DNA of 64,000 bases from Henriciella mobilis (GTDB lineage Bacteria; Pseudomonadota; Alphaproteobacteria; Caulobacterales; Hyphomonadaceae): NCBI RefSeq assembly GCF_003576315.1, contig NZ_QWFZ01000039.1:454754-518753 (forward strand). The letters run 5' to 3'. How positions within the stretch are numbered: position 1 is the first letter of the stretch; each line of letters starts with the position of its first letter. The position numbers were made by a program, and so were the translations under genes. The notes under the pieces were generated by a model. It worked only from the letters and a program-made list of their open reading frames with translations. It searched no databases and had not been told where the DNA came from. Shown in pieces: positions 28,333-37,737 of the stretch.

Positions 28333-28911
28333 ATGCAGCGCTCACTCCTTATGAGGCTGAACCTGGTGCTTCTGAGCAGATTTCTCCTGGCCGTATGCGC
28401 CATCATCATCCCGATCAGCGCCTGGTTGTTTGCGCCCGTGGACACCGTCATCCTGTCATGCCTGTTTGGCTGGGTGCTGCTGGCACTGGCCGTAATCGAC
28501 TTTCGCAGCCTTCTCCTGCCAGACCCGCTCACCCTCGCCGCAGCCCTGCTCGGCGCGCTGATGGTTGCAACGACGCGGCCCAATGACTGGCTGGAGCATT
28601 TGATCGGCGGGGTTGCCGGCTACCTTGTCCTGTTTCTTGTCGAGACGGTCTATCTGCGGCTGCGCGGGCGCGATGGGCTCGGGCGGGGCGACGCGAAACT
28701 GCTGGGTGCGATCGGGCTGTGGGTCGGCTGGACACGCCTTCCGGATGTCCTGCTGCTCGCCTCCCTCACAGGCTTGCTCGCCGCCCTGACCGCAAACCGC
28801 CTTCTCAAAAAGGAACTGTCGGCGAGCACGCCGGTCGCCTTTGGACCATGGCTGGCGCTTGCCGGCTGGATTTCCTGGCTCGCCGGTCCGCTCCTCGTCC
28901 CGTCAGTCTAA
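28333..28911 (+). CDS. A24-family prepilin peptidase-like protein
   Basis: 192 residues from ATG 28333; the in-frame region upstream to 28105 looks non-coding. Seen: about six membrane segments and the two aspartate motifs of aspartic prepilin peptidases: IDFRSLLLPDPLT and GLGRGDAKLLGAIGLWVGW (GxGD variant). The C-terminal FGPWLALAGWISW is also typical. It lacks the N-terminal methyltransferase domain of full PilD, as in CpaA-type enzymes. No pilin genes are adjacent, so its substrate is elsewhere. It is divergent from the curli locus. Confidence 0.85.
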   Translation: MQRSLLMRLNLVLLSRFLLAVCAIIIPISAWLFAPVDTVILSCLFGWVLLALAVIDFRSLLLPDPLTLAAALLGALMVATTRPNDWLEHLIGGVAGYLVLFLVETVYLRLRGRDGLGRGDAKLLGAIGLWVGWTRLPDVLLLASLTGLLAALTANRLLKKELSASTPVAFGPWLALAGWISWLAGPLLVPSV

Positions 28912-28931
28912 CCTCCGAACAGGCAAGGCGG

Positions 28932-30608
28932 CTATTCGCCCGCCGAGGCAGAGGCCGACAGCTCGCTTTCTTCTGCGGCCTTCATCACACGCAGCTCATC
29001 GCGCATGCCGAGCAATAGGCTGACGCAACTGACCAGGACGATGGAAGTGAACGGCAACGCCGCAGTGATCGTGCCTGCCTGAAGCGACTGGAGCGTGGCT
29101 CTCCCGCCACCATAGAGTAGCATGGACGCGGTCACGCCCAGCATGCAGGCCCAGAAGACACGCTGCGTTACCGGCGCATCCGTCTTGCCGCCCGACGTGA
29201 TCGCATCGACGACCAGCGCGCCGGAGTCTGCAGACGTCACGATGAAGACGACCAGCAGGAAGATCGCCGCCGTTGACGTGATAGCGGCGATGGGCAGGCT
29301 GTTCAGCATCTCGAACAGGGTCAGCGACGCGGTGGACATACCGTCCGCGAGATCGCCCTGCCCGGCTTCGAACTGCTGGATGGCTGTCTCGCCAAATGTG
29401 GTGAACCAGATCACGCCAATCACAACCGGCGCCAGGATCACGACCGTCAGGTATTCGCGCACCGTCCGGCCCTTTGATATCCGCGCGATGAACATGCCAA
29501 CAAAGGGCGACCATGAAATCCACCAGGCCCAGTAGAAGATCGTCCAGTCATGGAACCAGGCGGTATCCTCCCGCCCGAACCAGTTCGACAAGGCCGGCGC
29601 GTCGATCAGGTAGGTGAAAAGGTTTTGACCGAAGCCGCTGACAATGGCGAGCGTCGGACCGAGAATGAAGACAAAGATCATCAGGATGAGCGCGATGCTC
29701 ATATTGATGTTGGAAAGGAGCTTCACCCCGCCATCCATGCCGCGAAGCACCGAGATGACGGCGAGGCCGGTGATACTGAGCACCAGCAGGATCTGCATGC
29801 CGAGGGTAACGGGCTGGTCGAGCAGGTAGGCCACGCCGCTGCTCGCCTGTGTCGCACCGATACCGATCGTTGTCGCGAGCCCGAAGACAGTCGAGATGAC
29901 CGCTAGCGTGTCGATGACATGGCCCCAGAAACCCCATACCCGTTCCCCGAGGATGGGGTAGAAGGCCGACCGGATCGTCAGCGGCAGGCCCTTATTGTAA
30001 GTAAAGAAGCCGAGCGCGAGGCCGACGATCGCGTAGATGGCCCAGGGGGAGATCCCCCAGTGGAAGATCGTCGCGCTGAAGGCAAGCCGGCGTGCTTCCG
30101 GCGTTCCCGGCTCGACATTGAACGGCGTTCCGAACCAGTCTGAATAGTAAGCCAGCGGCTCCGCGGCCCCGTAGAACATGAAGCCGATGCCAACACCGGC
30201 CGCAAACAGCATGGCAATCCAGGAGTGAATTGCGAATTCCGGCCGGGCATCGACGCCGCCCAGCCGGATCTTGCCAAGCGGCGATATCGCTAGCGCCAGG
30301 CAGAAGATCGTGAGCAGGACCGGCGTCATCGCAAATAGCCAGTCGAAGGTCTGCAGCGTCCATTCGCGCGCGGTCTCCAGCCCGACTGCAGTTGCGCCCG
30401 GGAAAATCAGTGAAACCAGCGCGAACAGGATGACGAGCCCGGCACTCAGGAAGAAAACCGGATTGTGGATATCGAGGCCGAGCATTTCGACATTGTCCTG
30501 GCCGACTTCGTAATCGGTCTCGTATTCGGACTGATACTCTAAGTCACTTTCAAGATCGGTATCGCTCATTACTTCGTCACTATCACTCGGATCGGATGGT
30601 TTGTTCAT
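28932..30608 (-). CDS. BCCT family betaine/choline/carnitine transporter
   Basis: 558 residues from ATG 30608 (AAAGGAA upstream). Seen: about 12 hydrophobic segments and the BCCT substrate-path motifs GVGIGFMFYGAAEPL, HWGISPWAIYAIVGLALGFF and FYWAWWISWSPFVGMFIARIS (the Trp-rich box), plus the SADSGALVVD segment. Known: sodium- or proton-coupled uptake of betaines, choline or carnitine, often for osmoprotection. The N-terminal 45 residues are strikingly acidic and Ser/Glu/Tyr-rich (SDPSDSDEVMSDTDLESD...), possibly sensory. The substrate is not readable. Confidence 0.92.
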   Translation of the reverse strand: MNKPSDPSDSDEVMSDTDLESDLEYQSEYETDYEVGQDNVEMLGLDIHNPVFFLSAGLVILFALVSLIFPGATAVGLETAREWTLQTFDWLFAMTPVLLTIFCLALAISPLGKIRLGGVDARPEFAIHSWIAMLFAAGVGIGFMFYGAAEPLAYYSDWFGTPFNVEPGTPEARRLAFSATIFHWGISPWAIYAIVGLALGFFTYNKGLPLTIRSAFYPILGERVWGFWGHVIDTLAVISTVFGLATTIGIGATQASSGVAYLLDQPVTLGMQILLVLSITGLAVISVLRGMDGGVKLLSNINMSIALILMIFVFILGPTLAIVSGFGQNLFTYLIDAPALSNWFGREDTAWFHDWTIFYWAWWISWSPFVGMFIARISKGRTVREYLTVVILAPVVIGVIWFTTFGETAIQQFEAGQGDLADGMSTASLTLFEMLNSLPIAAITSTAAIFLLVVFIVTSADSGALVVDAITSGGKTDAPVTQRVFWACMLGVTASMLLYGGGRATLQSLQAGTITAALPFTSIVLVSCVSLLLGMRDELRVMKAAEESELSASASAGE

Positions 30609-30918
30609 CGAACTATTCCTTTGAGCGTTATCGACCACATTTCGGCGATCCCTCCAACCAACAAAACATTCCCTTCGCATGTGACATAAGTGTCACGCGC
30701 CCTTAATATACTGTTTTTAATGACTTTTCATACATATCAAAATGTCAGCTCTCACAGATTACGTATGCTGCACTGCGAAAAACCTTTTACGAATCGAACT
30801 ATCACCTTAGTTGGACAACTGTTCGGCGCCTGGCCTTTCGGCCGTTGTCGCGCCACCGCTCGCCTCGGAGTCCGTCCGGGTCGCGAGCGCTCGTTGAAAC
30901 CAATGATGGGGTAAACAA
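30609..30918. other. Divergent intergenic region
   Basis: 310 bp between the BCCT transporter and the TonB-dependent receptor. It is AT-richer than its flanks around 30,690-30,820 and should hold both promoters. I see no convincing gene, repeat or operator in it. Confidence 0.5.
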
Positions 30919-33531
30919 ATGAACACTCTTCGCGGTGGAGCATCATTGCTCGCCATAGGCGCCCTTATGACGGCCGCTCCGGCCATCGCCGTTGCCCAAC
31001 AGGCTGATCAACCGGAAGCCAGCGCCGCTCAGCCGGCCAAGCCGGCCGCCAAGAAGCGCCGTCTGAAAGCGGTCACGGTGACGGCCACGAAGCGGACCGA
31101 AACCGCTCAGGACATTCCGGTCACAGTGAACGCTCTTGGCGAAGTCGAACTCGATCAGCTCGGCGTCAAGAACTTTACCGACTATCTCGTCCAGCTGCCG
31201 GGCGTCACCGCCGGCGGTTCGGGCCCCGGCCAGAACACCATCTACATTCGCGGCCTCGCATCGACGACACCAAACCTCACGGTTGCCGGTGTTGCTGGTC
31301 TGGCCCCGAATGTCAGCTTCTATCTCGACGAACAGCCGCTGGCCCAGCCCGGCCGTAACCTCGACGTCTACGCTGCCGACATGGAGCGCGTGGAGGTTCT
31401 CTCAGGCCCGCAGGGTACGCTGTTCGGCTCCAGCTCGCAGGCCGGCACGGTCCGCCTGATCACCAACAAGCCGGACTTCTCCGGCTTTGACGCTGGCTTC
31501 AAGGCATCGACCGCCTTCACCGACGGCGGCGAGATGAGCAACAGCGCCGAAGCCATGATCAACCTGCCGGTCACGGACAACTTCGCGCTTCGCGGCGTTG
31601 TCTACAATGACACGCAGGGCGGCTACATCGACAATGTCGGCGGCACGCTCACGGCTGAGGAATCGGCCCGCTTCCGTCCAGAAGGCACGGTTCGCGCCAA
31701 TGGCGTCCCGGTCAATTCCAACCGCGCCGGCTTCCAGGCAGGCGCCGACCTGTCGGGCGTGAACTTCATTGCTGCCGACAACGGCACCATCGCCGAAGAC
31801 GACATCAACGATGTCACCTATCAAGGCTTCCGCCTCAGCGGCATGTATCGCTTCAATGATGACTGGGACCTGCTGATCCAGCACTCGCAACAGTCGATTG
31901 AAGCCGATGGGGTCTTCTCCGCCGATCCGGAGCTCGACGACTATGATATCGTCCGGTTCACGCCGGAAGAGATCGAGGACAAGTTCCACAATACCTCGTG
32001 GACGCTGGAAGGCCGCATCGGCATGCTCGAGGCGATCTATACCGGCGCCTATACCGAGCGGACCACCGACCAGATCGTCGACTATTCCGACTATCTCTTC
32101 GTCGGCCAGTACTTGCCCTACTATATCTGTGACTATGACGTGACCTATCCGACCGGCGCTGCGCCGGCTGGCACGTGTTACGCGCCGAACCTGTTCGTGA
32201 ACTCGCACTCGGAAACCGAAGTGCAGACCCACGAAATCCGGTTCAACACGCCATCCGAGAACCGCTGGCGCGCCACGTTCGGTGCGTTCTACAGCGACCT
32301 CGAATTGGCTGAGCGGAATGACTTCGTCTATCCCGGCTCGACCATGGTCCAGTACACCGATGGCTCGGTCGGCTTTGCCCCGAACTATCCGCTGACCAAT
32401 ACGGATGTGACCGGCCCGATCGGTGACGCCTATCCTGGCTATTTCAGTGAAGCAGGACCGTTCCCGGAAGGCGTGATCTTCCGCAACGACGTCCTGCGGA
32501 CCGACGAACAGCTTGGCCTGTTCGGTGAAACGACCTTCGACCTCACCGACCAGTTCGCCCTGACGCTGGGCGCACGCTGGTACGATGTCGAAGTCGACCT
32601 GAAGGGCAGCGCGAACTCATCCTTCTTCAACCTGTTCGCCGACACCGACCAGCAGGTCTTCGGTACCAACATCTCCTACATCTACGGCCCCGATGGCCCG
32701 GCGGACGCCCCCGACAAGGCGGCAACCGACGGCATGATCTACAAGGTCACGGGTGAGTGGACGCCGACAGACGACACGCTGTTCTACGCCACCTACTCGG
32801 AAGGCTTCCGGGCTGGCCTGCTTAACCGTCCAGGCGGCGCAAGCGGCCCTGGCGGCTACACTGTCCCGTATGAAGTCGACACTGACGACATCAAGAACTA
32901 CGAGATCGGCTGGAAGACCGAGCTGTTCGACAATTCGCTCCGCTTCAACGGCGCAGCGTTCTTCGTCGAGATCGAAGGCCTGCAGACGACGATCTTCGAT
33001 CCGTCGATCGTGAACCTGTTCTTCTCGGACAATGCCGCGAATGCAGAACTGCAGGGCATCGAGGGTGACTTCACCTGGGCGCCTGACAGTGTCGACGGCC
33101 TGACAATTGCCGGTGCCTTCTCGCTGCTCGACACCGAGATCACTGAAGTGCTCGTGCCGACCGACGATGTTGTCGAAGGATCCGAGCTGGCCTTCGCGCC
33201 TGCCTATCAGGGCAATCTGCGCGTTCGTTATGAATGGGATCTCGAAAAGCAGATCGCCGGCCAGAACCTCGTGGCCCACGTGATGCCGCAGATCGTGTTC
33301 TCCGACAGCTCCTATTCCGACGTCATCGAGATCAACAAGATGGAACTCGACGGCTATGTGACGCTTGGCGCCACGGCCGGTGTGACGGGCGACAATTGGG
33401 GCGCCGAGATCTACGCGTCGAACCTGACGAACGAATATGCCGAACTGAGCGGCAGCTTCGTCTATGACCGTGAGCGCATCACCCCGATCCGTCCGCGTAC
33501 GATCGGTATCCGGGTCAGCTACGACTACTAG
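30919..33531 (+). CDS. TonB-dependent outer membrane receptor
   Basis: 870 residues. Seen: signal peptide ending APAIAVAQQ; Ala/Pro/Lys-rich linker; TonB-box region AVTVTATKRTETAQDIPVTV; plug domain with LPGVTAGGSG, IYIRGLAS, MERVEVLSGPQGTLFGSSSQAGTVRLITNKP (in part); and a 22-strand type barrel ending in an aromatic residue (IRVSYDY). The extracellular loops are Asp/Tyr-rich. Substrate is unknown; plug wording (KRTETAQDIPVTV) resembles the large class of alphaproteobacterial receptors for carbohydrates or other non-siderophore compounds. A palindromic terminator-like hairpin follows. Confidence 0.94.
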   Translation: MNTLRGGASLLAIGALMTAAPAIAVAQQADQPEASAAQPAKPAAKKRRLKAVTVTATKRTETAQDIPVTVNALGEVELDQLGVKNFTDYLVQLPGVTAGGSGPGQNTIYIRGLASTTPNLTVAGVAGLAPNVSFYLDEQPLAQPGRNLDVYAADMERVEVLSGPQGTLFGSSSQAGTVRLITNKPDFSGFDAGFKASTAFTDGGEMSNSAEAMINLPVTDNFALRGVVYNDTQGGYIDNVGGTLTAEESARFRPEGTVRANGVPVNSNRAGFQAGADLSGVNFIAADNGTIAEDDINDVTYQGFRLSGMYRFNDDWDLLIQHSQQSIEADGVFSADPELDDYDIVRFTPEEIEDKFHNTSWTLEGRIGMLEAIYTGAYTERTTDQIVDYSDYLFVGQYLPYYICDYDVTYPTGAAPAGTCYAPNLFVNSHSETEVQTHEIRFNTPSENRWRATFGAFYSDLELAERNDFVYPGSTMVQYTDGSVGFAPNYPLTNTDVTGPIGDAYPGYFSEAGPFPEGVIFRNDVLRTDEQLGLFGETTFDLTDQFALTLGARWYDVEVDLKGSANSSFFNLFADTDQQVFGTNISYIYGPDGPADAPDKAATDGMIYKVTGEWTPTDDTLFYATYSEGFRAGLLNRPGGASGPGGYTVPYEVDTDDIKNYEIGWKTELFDNSLRFNGAAFFVEIEGLQTTIFDPSIVNLFFSDNAANAELQGIEGDFTWAPDSVDGLTIAGAFSLLDTEITEVLVPTDDVVEGSELAFAPAYQGNLRVRYEWDLEKQIAGQNLVAHVMPQIVFSDSSYSDVIEINKMELDGYVTLGATAGVTGDNWGAEIYASNLTNEYAELSGSFVYDRERITPIRPRTIGIRVSYDY

Positions 33532-33559
33532 GTCTGGCCTGAAACACTTGCACAAATCC

Positions 33560-33587
33560 GCAGCGCCCCGTTTAAACGGGGCGCTGC
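33560..33587. terminator. Perfect 28-bp palindrome after the TonB receptor
   Basis: GCAGCGCCCCGTTT at 33560-33573 is followed by its exact complement AAACGGGGCGCTGC to 33587, 28 bp past the receptor stop. The RNA would form an 11-bp GC-rich stem with a TTTAAA loop, followed by ACTTTCT. A plausible terminator, though the T-tract is short. Confidence 0.65.
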
Positions 33588-33608
33588 ACTTTCTACCCCT
33601 CTGAACAG

Positions 33609-35609
33609 ATGACATCCCAAGCCACTCCGATCGCCGACGCCCTGAAGGCCATGCGAGCCGCCATGCAGGCTGGCCAGTTCGATGACGCTGCCCGACAGGC
33701 TGACGCGCTTCTTGCCGACCATCCCGACAATCAGGACGCGCTCTATATGGCCGCCGCCACGGCGCGCTATCTCGGACAGGATGACCGCGCCTTCAATCTG
33801 CTGGGCCGGTTGAAACGGGTTGCGCCGGATTTCGGCAGGGCTTTCCAGGAAGAAGGCCATCTCCACCGCAAGCGCGGCGATACCGCTGCGGCGTTGACGG
33901 CCTATCAGCGGGCGGTGCGCTACAATCCCGCTCTCAATGCCAGCTGGACAGCCATGGCCGAGCTGCACGACAGTCTCGGCAACCCGAAAGCCGCCGCCGA
34001 AGCACGCGCCCAGGCCGACAGGCTGAAAGCGCTGCCGCGCGAATTACTGGCGGTCACGAACTATATCCATGAGGGCAAGCTGCTACAGGCCGAGCGCATT
34101 GCGCGCGCCTTCATGCAACAGAACCCGAAACACATTGAGGGCATGCGCCTGCTCGCGGATATCGGCACACGGCTCGGCGTGCATGAAGATGCCGACTTCC
34201 TGCTGGAAACTGCCATCCAGCTCGCACCGGACAATCCGCAGCTCAAGATCGATTACATCCAGGTACTGCGGAAGCGCCAGAAATACGAAGCCGCCCTCGC
34301 CCAGGCTGAAGCCCTTCTGAAGCATGATCCGAACAGCCCTGTTTTCAAATCGCTTTTTGCAATTGAGAGCATGCAGGCCGGCGATTATGACACCGCCCTC
34401 GCCATCTTCGACGACGTGCTGGAGACCATGCCGGACGATCTCGCCACGCTGACCTCGCGCGGTCATGCGCTGAAGACGGCGGGCGAAACTGACAAGGCGA
34501 TCGCGTCCTACAAGCGGGCAACCGAGGTTGAGCCCCTGCATGGCGATGCCTGGTATGCCCTCGCCAATCTCAAGACGTTCTCCTTCTCCGACGCCGATAT
34601 CGACGCAATGCTGCGGGCAAAGAAGGATCCGAACCTCTCCTATATGGGCCGCATCCATGTGTCCTTCGCGCTCGGCAAGGCGCTTGAAGATCGCGGCGAT
34701 TATGACGCCGCCTTCGAGCACTATGCCGAGGGCAACCAGCTGAAGAAGCTGCAGACGCGCTACACAACAGAGCAGATGCACGAGGAATTCGAGGCGCAGA
34801 AACGCCATTGCACGGCTGAGCTGTTTGAGACCCGCGCCGGTGTCGGCCATGACGACCCCGCGCCGATCTTCATTCTCGGCCTGCCGCGCGCCGGCTCAAC
34901 GCTGATCGAGCAGATCCTCGCCTCCCACAGCCAGGTCGACGGGACGCTGGAGCTGCCGAACATCCTCTCGCTCGCCCACCGGCTGCGCGGGCGCAAGCAG
35001 GTCTCCGACCGCGACCGCTATCCACGCGTGCTGCATGAACTGCCGGACGAAGAATTCGAGAAACTCGGGCGCGACTATATCGAGAATACGGCGATCCACC
35101 GGAAGGGCGCGCCCTTCTTTACCGACAAGATGCCCAACAATTTCCGGCATATCGGCCTCATCCACATGATCCTGCCCAATGCAAAGATCATCGATGCGCG
35201 CCGTGAGCCGATGGCCTGCTGCTTTTCAGGCTTCAAGCAGCTTTTCGCCGAGGGCCAGGAGTTCAGCTACAGCGTGGAAGACATCGGCAACTATTATCGC
35301 GGCTATGTCGACCTGATGGCCCATTGGGACCGCGTGCTGCCGGGCAAGGTGCTGAGGGTCCAGCATGAGGATGTCGTCGCTGATCTTGAGGGCCAGGTCC
35401 GCCGCCTGCTGGACTATTGCGGCCTTCCCTTCGAGCAGGCCTGCGTCGACTTTCACAAGACCAAGCGCGCCGTGCGCACGGCAAGCTCGGAACAGGTCCG
35501 CCAGCCGATCAGCGCCTCGGGTCTCGACCAGTGGCGCCACTTCGAAGACCACCTCGGTCCACTGAAGGAGGCGCTTGGGCCAGCCCTCGAAACCTATTCC
35601 AGTCAGTAG
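33609..35609 (+). CDS. TPR-sulfotransferase fusion protein
   Basis: 666 residues. Seen: N-terminal two-thirds (about 1-400) of TPR units (AMQAGQFDDAARQADALLADHP, AYQRAVRYNP, ALANLKTFSFSDADID), then a sulfotransferase domain with the PAPS 5'-phosphosulfate loop GLPRAGSTLIEQILASH near residue 420 and the 3'-phosphate region IIDARREPMACCFSGFKQLF. Known: such TPR-sulfotransferases are common in marine alphaproteobacteria; their acceptors are mostly unknown. It reads through to a MarR gene 3 bp downstream, so the regulator may control or sense its product. No ribosome site is obvious at the ATG. Confidence 0.88.
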   Translation: MTSQATPIADALKAMRAAMQAGQFDDAARQADALLADHPDNQDALYMAAATARYLGQDDRAFNLLGRLKRVAPDFGRAFQEEGHLHRKRGDTAAALTAYQRAVRYNPALNASWTAMAELHDSLGNPKAAAEARAQADRLKALPRELLAVTNYIHEGKLLQAERIARAFMQQNPKHIEGMRLLADIGTRLGVHEDADFLLETAIQLAPDNPQLKIDYIQVLRKRQKYEAALAQAEALLKHDPNSPVFKSLFAIESMQAGDYDTALAIFDDVLETMPDDLATLTSRGHALKTAGETDKAIASYKRATEVEPLHGDAWYALANLKTFSFSDADIDAMLRAKKDPNLSYMGRIHVSFALGKALEDRGDYDAAFEHYAEGNQLKKLQTRYTTEQMHEEFEAQKRHCTAELFETRAGVGHDDPAPIFILGLPRAGSTLIEQILASHSQVDGTLELPNILSLAHRLRGRKQVSDRDRYPRVLHELPDEEFEKLGRDYIENTAIHRKGAPFFTDKMPNNFRHIGLIHMILPNAKIIDARREPMACCFSGFKQLFAEGQEFSYSVEDIGNYYRGYVDLMAHWDRVLPGKVLRVQHEDVVADLEGQVRRLLDYCGLPFEQACVDFHKTKRAVRTASSEQVRQPISASGLDQWRHFEDHLGPLKEALGPALETYSSQ

Positions 35610-35612
35610 ACG

Positions 35613-36104
35613 ATGGACCAGAAAACGACAGACGCTCTCATTTCCCTGCGCCGCATACAGAGGCGGACGGAGCTTTATGCGCGTTCGCTCGCCCAGTCTG
35701 CCGATCTCAGCGTGTCGCAGCTGAAGGTGATGCAGCTGCTGGCGAGCCATGACGCCGCCACGCCAAGTGATCTCGTCCGCATGACCGCCCTCAGCAACGC
35801 ATCGATCACATCCCTGATCGACAAGCTGGAAGCCCGCGGCATGGTCGGCCGCCGGAAGGACCCTGCGGACAGACGAAAAGTCGTGCTGGCCCTGACCGAA
35901 ACGGGCCGGGACGTTCTGAAGACAGCGCCGAACACCCTGCAGGACCATTTCGAACTGCTTTTTTCGAACCTACCGGAATGGGAGCGCTCGATGGTCGTTT
36001 CCGCGCTCGAGCGTGTTGCGGATATCGTGGATTCCCGCTCCGAGGTCACCGATTCCGAGCCGATCCTCGATGTCGGCGCATTCGACCGCGCCGGCGAAGA
36101 CTAG
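35613..36104 (+). CDS. MarR family transcriptional regulator
   Basis: 163 residues. Seen: winged-helix MarR core with LSVSQLKVMQLLASHDAATPSDLVRMTALSNASITSLIDKLEARGMVGRRKDPADRRKVVLALTE (shown by parts LSNASITSLIDKLE and DPADRRKV), the DxRxK wing typical of MarR. Starts 3 bp after the TPR-sulfotransferase stop and is surely co-transcribed with it. The ligand is unknown. Confidence 0.9.
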   Translation: MDQKTTDALISLRRIQRRTELYARSLAQSADLSVSQLKVMQLLASHDAATPSDLVRMTALSNASITSLIDKLEARGMVGRRKDPADRRKVVLALTETGRDVLKTAPNTLQDHFELLFSNLPEWERSMVVSALERVADIVDSRSEVTDSEPILDVGAFDRAGED

Positions 36105-36113
36105 AGTCTCGCC

Positions 36114-37046
36114 CTAATAGCCGCGCTGAATATCGACAGAGGCGGGCGGTTCGCCGGTAGCCAGATACGCTTCCAGCAGCTCGCAGAAACGGTTCACGGC
36201 ATCATCGGGCAAGGTGAGACCGGACACATGCGGCGTGACCGTGACGTGAGGATGCGCCCACCGCCAGTCATCGCGCGGCAAAGGCTCGGCCTCGAAGACA
36301 TCGAGGACCGCGTGGGAAACATGTCCGGCGTCCAGGGCCGCGCGCAAGGCTGCATGATCAAGTGTCGAACCACGCCCGACATTGATCAGCAATGCGCCGT
36401 CGAGCGCCTGCAACATGGAAGCGTCGATCAGCCCATCCGTGTCAGCCGTCGCCGGGAGGGCAAGGATGAGGACATCCGGAGAGCGCCCGGCGGCGAATGA
36501 ATCCAGGGCCAGCACACGGTCGAAGTCGGCCCGGCCCGTGCCTCTACGCGAATAGCCCGTCACATCGGCGCCGAGCGCCTTGAAGGCCCGTGCGATGCCC
36601 GACCCAATGCTCCCTGTGCCAACCACGGCGACAGAGGCGTTGAACATGTAATGCGGACTGGCGTCCTGCTTGTCCCATTCGGCCTTTGCCTGAAGGGCGC
36701 GCCGGACCGCCATTTTCTGAAAGTGTGCCAGCGCATAACCCAGGCAGTATTCGCCAATCTGCTGGCCCATATGACCGGTCGTGCGGGTGATGACGGGCGC
36801 TGGCCCACTCCCCGACAACGCCTCACACAGATGGTCGACACCAGCCCCAACCGAGTGAACCCAGTCATAGGCTTCAAGCGGTTCGTCGGTCGGCGGACGA
36901 AAGCTCATCAGCACTTTCAGGCCGCTCGCTTCTGCTGCGTTGTCCACAAAGCGGACAGACGGAAACCGCGCCGACAGCACATCGCGCATGACGGCTTCAT
37001 GCTTGTCGAGGATACGCACGGATACCGCTTCAGTCGTCCAGCTCAT
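36114..37046 (-). CDS. D-2-hydroxyacid dehydrogenase
   Basis: 310 residues from ATG 37046. Seen: NAD-binding VVGTGSIGSGIARAFKALG near residue 140, the catalytic Arg region LINVGRGSTLDHAAL, Glu/Asp in VLDVFEAEPLP and the catalytic His in HPHVTVTPHVSG. Resembles glyoxylate/hydroxypyruvate reductase A-type enzymes. It converges with the MarR gene to its left (9-bp gap). To its right lies the second MarR gene on the same strand, 47 bp upstream. The substrate is not readable. Confidence 0.9.
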   Translation of the reverse strand: MSWTTEAVSVRILDKHEAVMRDVLSARFPSVRFVDNAAEASGLKVLMSFRPPTDEPLEAYDWVHSVGAGVDHLCEALSGSGPAPVITRTTGHMGQQIGEYCLGYALAHFQKMAVRRALQAKAEWDKQDASPHYMFNASVAVVGTGSIGSGIARAFKALGADVTGYSRRGTGRADFDRVLALDSFAAGRSPDVLILALPATADTDGLIDASMLQALDGALLINVGRGSTLDHAALRAALDAGHVSHAVLDVFEAEPLPRDDWRWAHPHVTVTPHVSGLTLPDDAVNRFCELLEAYLATGEPPASVDIQRGY

Positions 37047-37093
37047 CTGGCTTGTTTTGGGCGTACCGGCAGCAGCGTGCAAGCCCCACCCGC

Positions 37094-37546
37094 TCAGACA
37101 TGACGGATTCGCGAAAGGGCCTTCTTCAACATGTCGTACTCACCCGGCTCGAACAGGGCCTCGATGCGGCGCTGGGCGGCTTCCCAGAGCGGAAGCGCCT
37201 CCTCTATCTTTTCCGCACCCTTCACCGTGAGAAGCACTTCGCGCTTGCGGTCAGACCCTGGTGTTCCGAGCATGACCAGCCCTTCGCGCTGGAGGAGCGC
37301 AAGATTGCGCGACAAGGTCGTACGGTCGATATCGAGCATCTCGCCAATCGCGGAGATCGAGTCTGGGCGGTAGGACGCGATCGCGTTCAGCAGGCCGAAC
37401 TGCGCGATCGTCAGGCCGACTGGGCGCAGCGCATCGTCGAAAAGGCGTGTGACCGACCGGCCCGCCCGCAGCACCGAAACAGCCGCGCATCTTTGTGCCG
37501 TTTCTTTCGCCGTCTGAGAAATTCTATCCATACCGTGTATATGCAT
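37094..37546 (-). CDS. MarR family transcriptional regulator
   Basis: 150 residues from ATG 37546 (MHIHGMDRIS), chosen because AGGAG lies 5 bases upstream; an earlier in-frame ATG at 37618 lacks this. Seen: MarR core with LTIAQFGLLNAIASYRPDSISAIGEMLDIDRTTLSRNLALLQREGLV (in part IDRTTLSRNLALLQ) and wing GSDRKREVLLT. It sits just upstream of the hydroxyacid dehydrogenase gene on the same strand and divergent from a secreted TPR protein gene. A candidate operator overlaps its start codon. Confidence 0.9.
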   Translation of the reverse strand: MHIHGMDRISQTAKETAQRCAAVSVLRAGRSVTRLFDDALRPVGLTIAQFGLLNAIASYRPDSISAIGEMLDIDRTTLSRNLALLQREGLVMLGTPGSDRKREVLLTVKGAEKIEEALPLWEAAQRRIEALFEPGEYDMLKKALSRIRHV

Positions 37547-37737
37547 ATTTTCTCCTACAATTTCAAACCTGTTACGCATGGGAAGCTTTATTTCCGGTTG
37601 ATCAAAGACTTGACGCATTGATCATGCATATACATTTTGATTTCACGAGAGCTTACTCCCGTATGAAACTCATGGTCTGGGGCCCTGTGGTTCCAGACCA
37701 CTCTTTTCCCTGATGAATCCGAGATAATGTATATACA
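37536..37737. promoter_or_regulatory. Three copies of ATGYATATACA: candidate MarR operators
   Basis: ATGCATATACA occurs on the minus strand at 37536-37546 and on the plus strand at 37624-37634; ATGTATATACA is on the plus strand at 37727-37737. The first and third lie on the start codons of the divergent MarR and TPR genes; the second lies mid-way. The first contains the perfect palindrome ATATGCATAT (37539-37548). This spacing suits autoregulation plus control of the divergent gene. Binding is inference. Confidence 0.5.
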
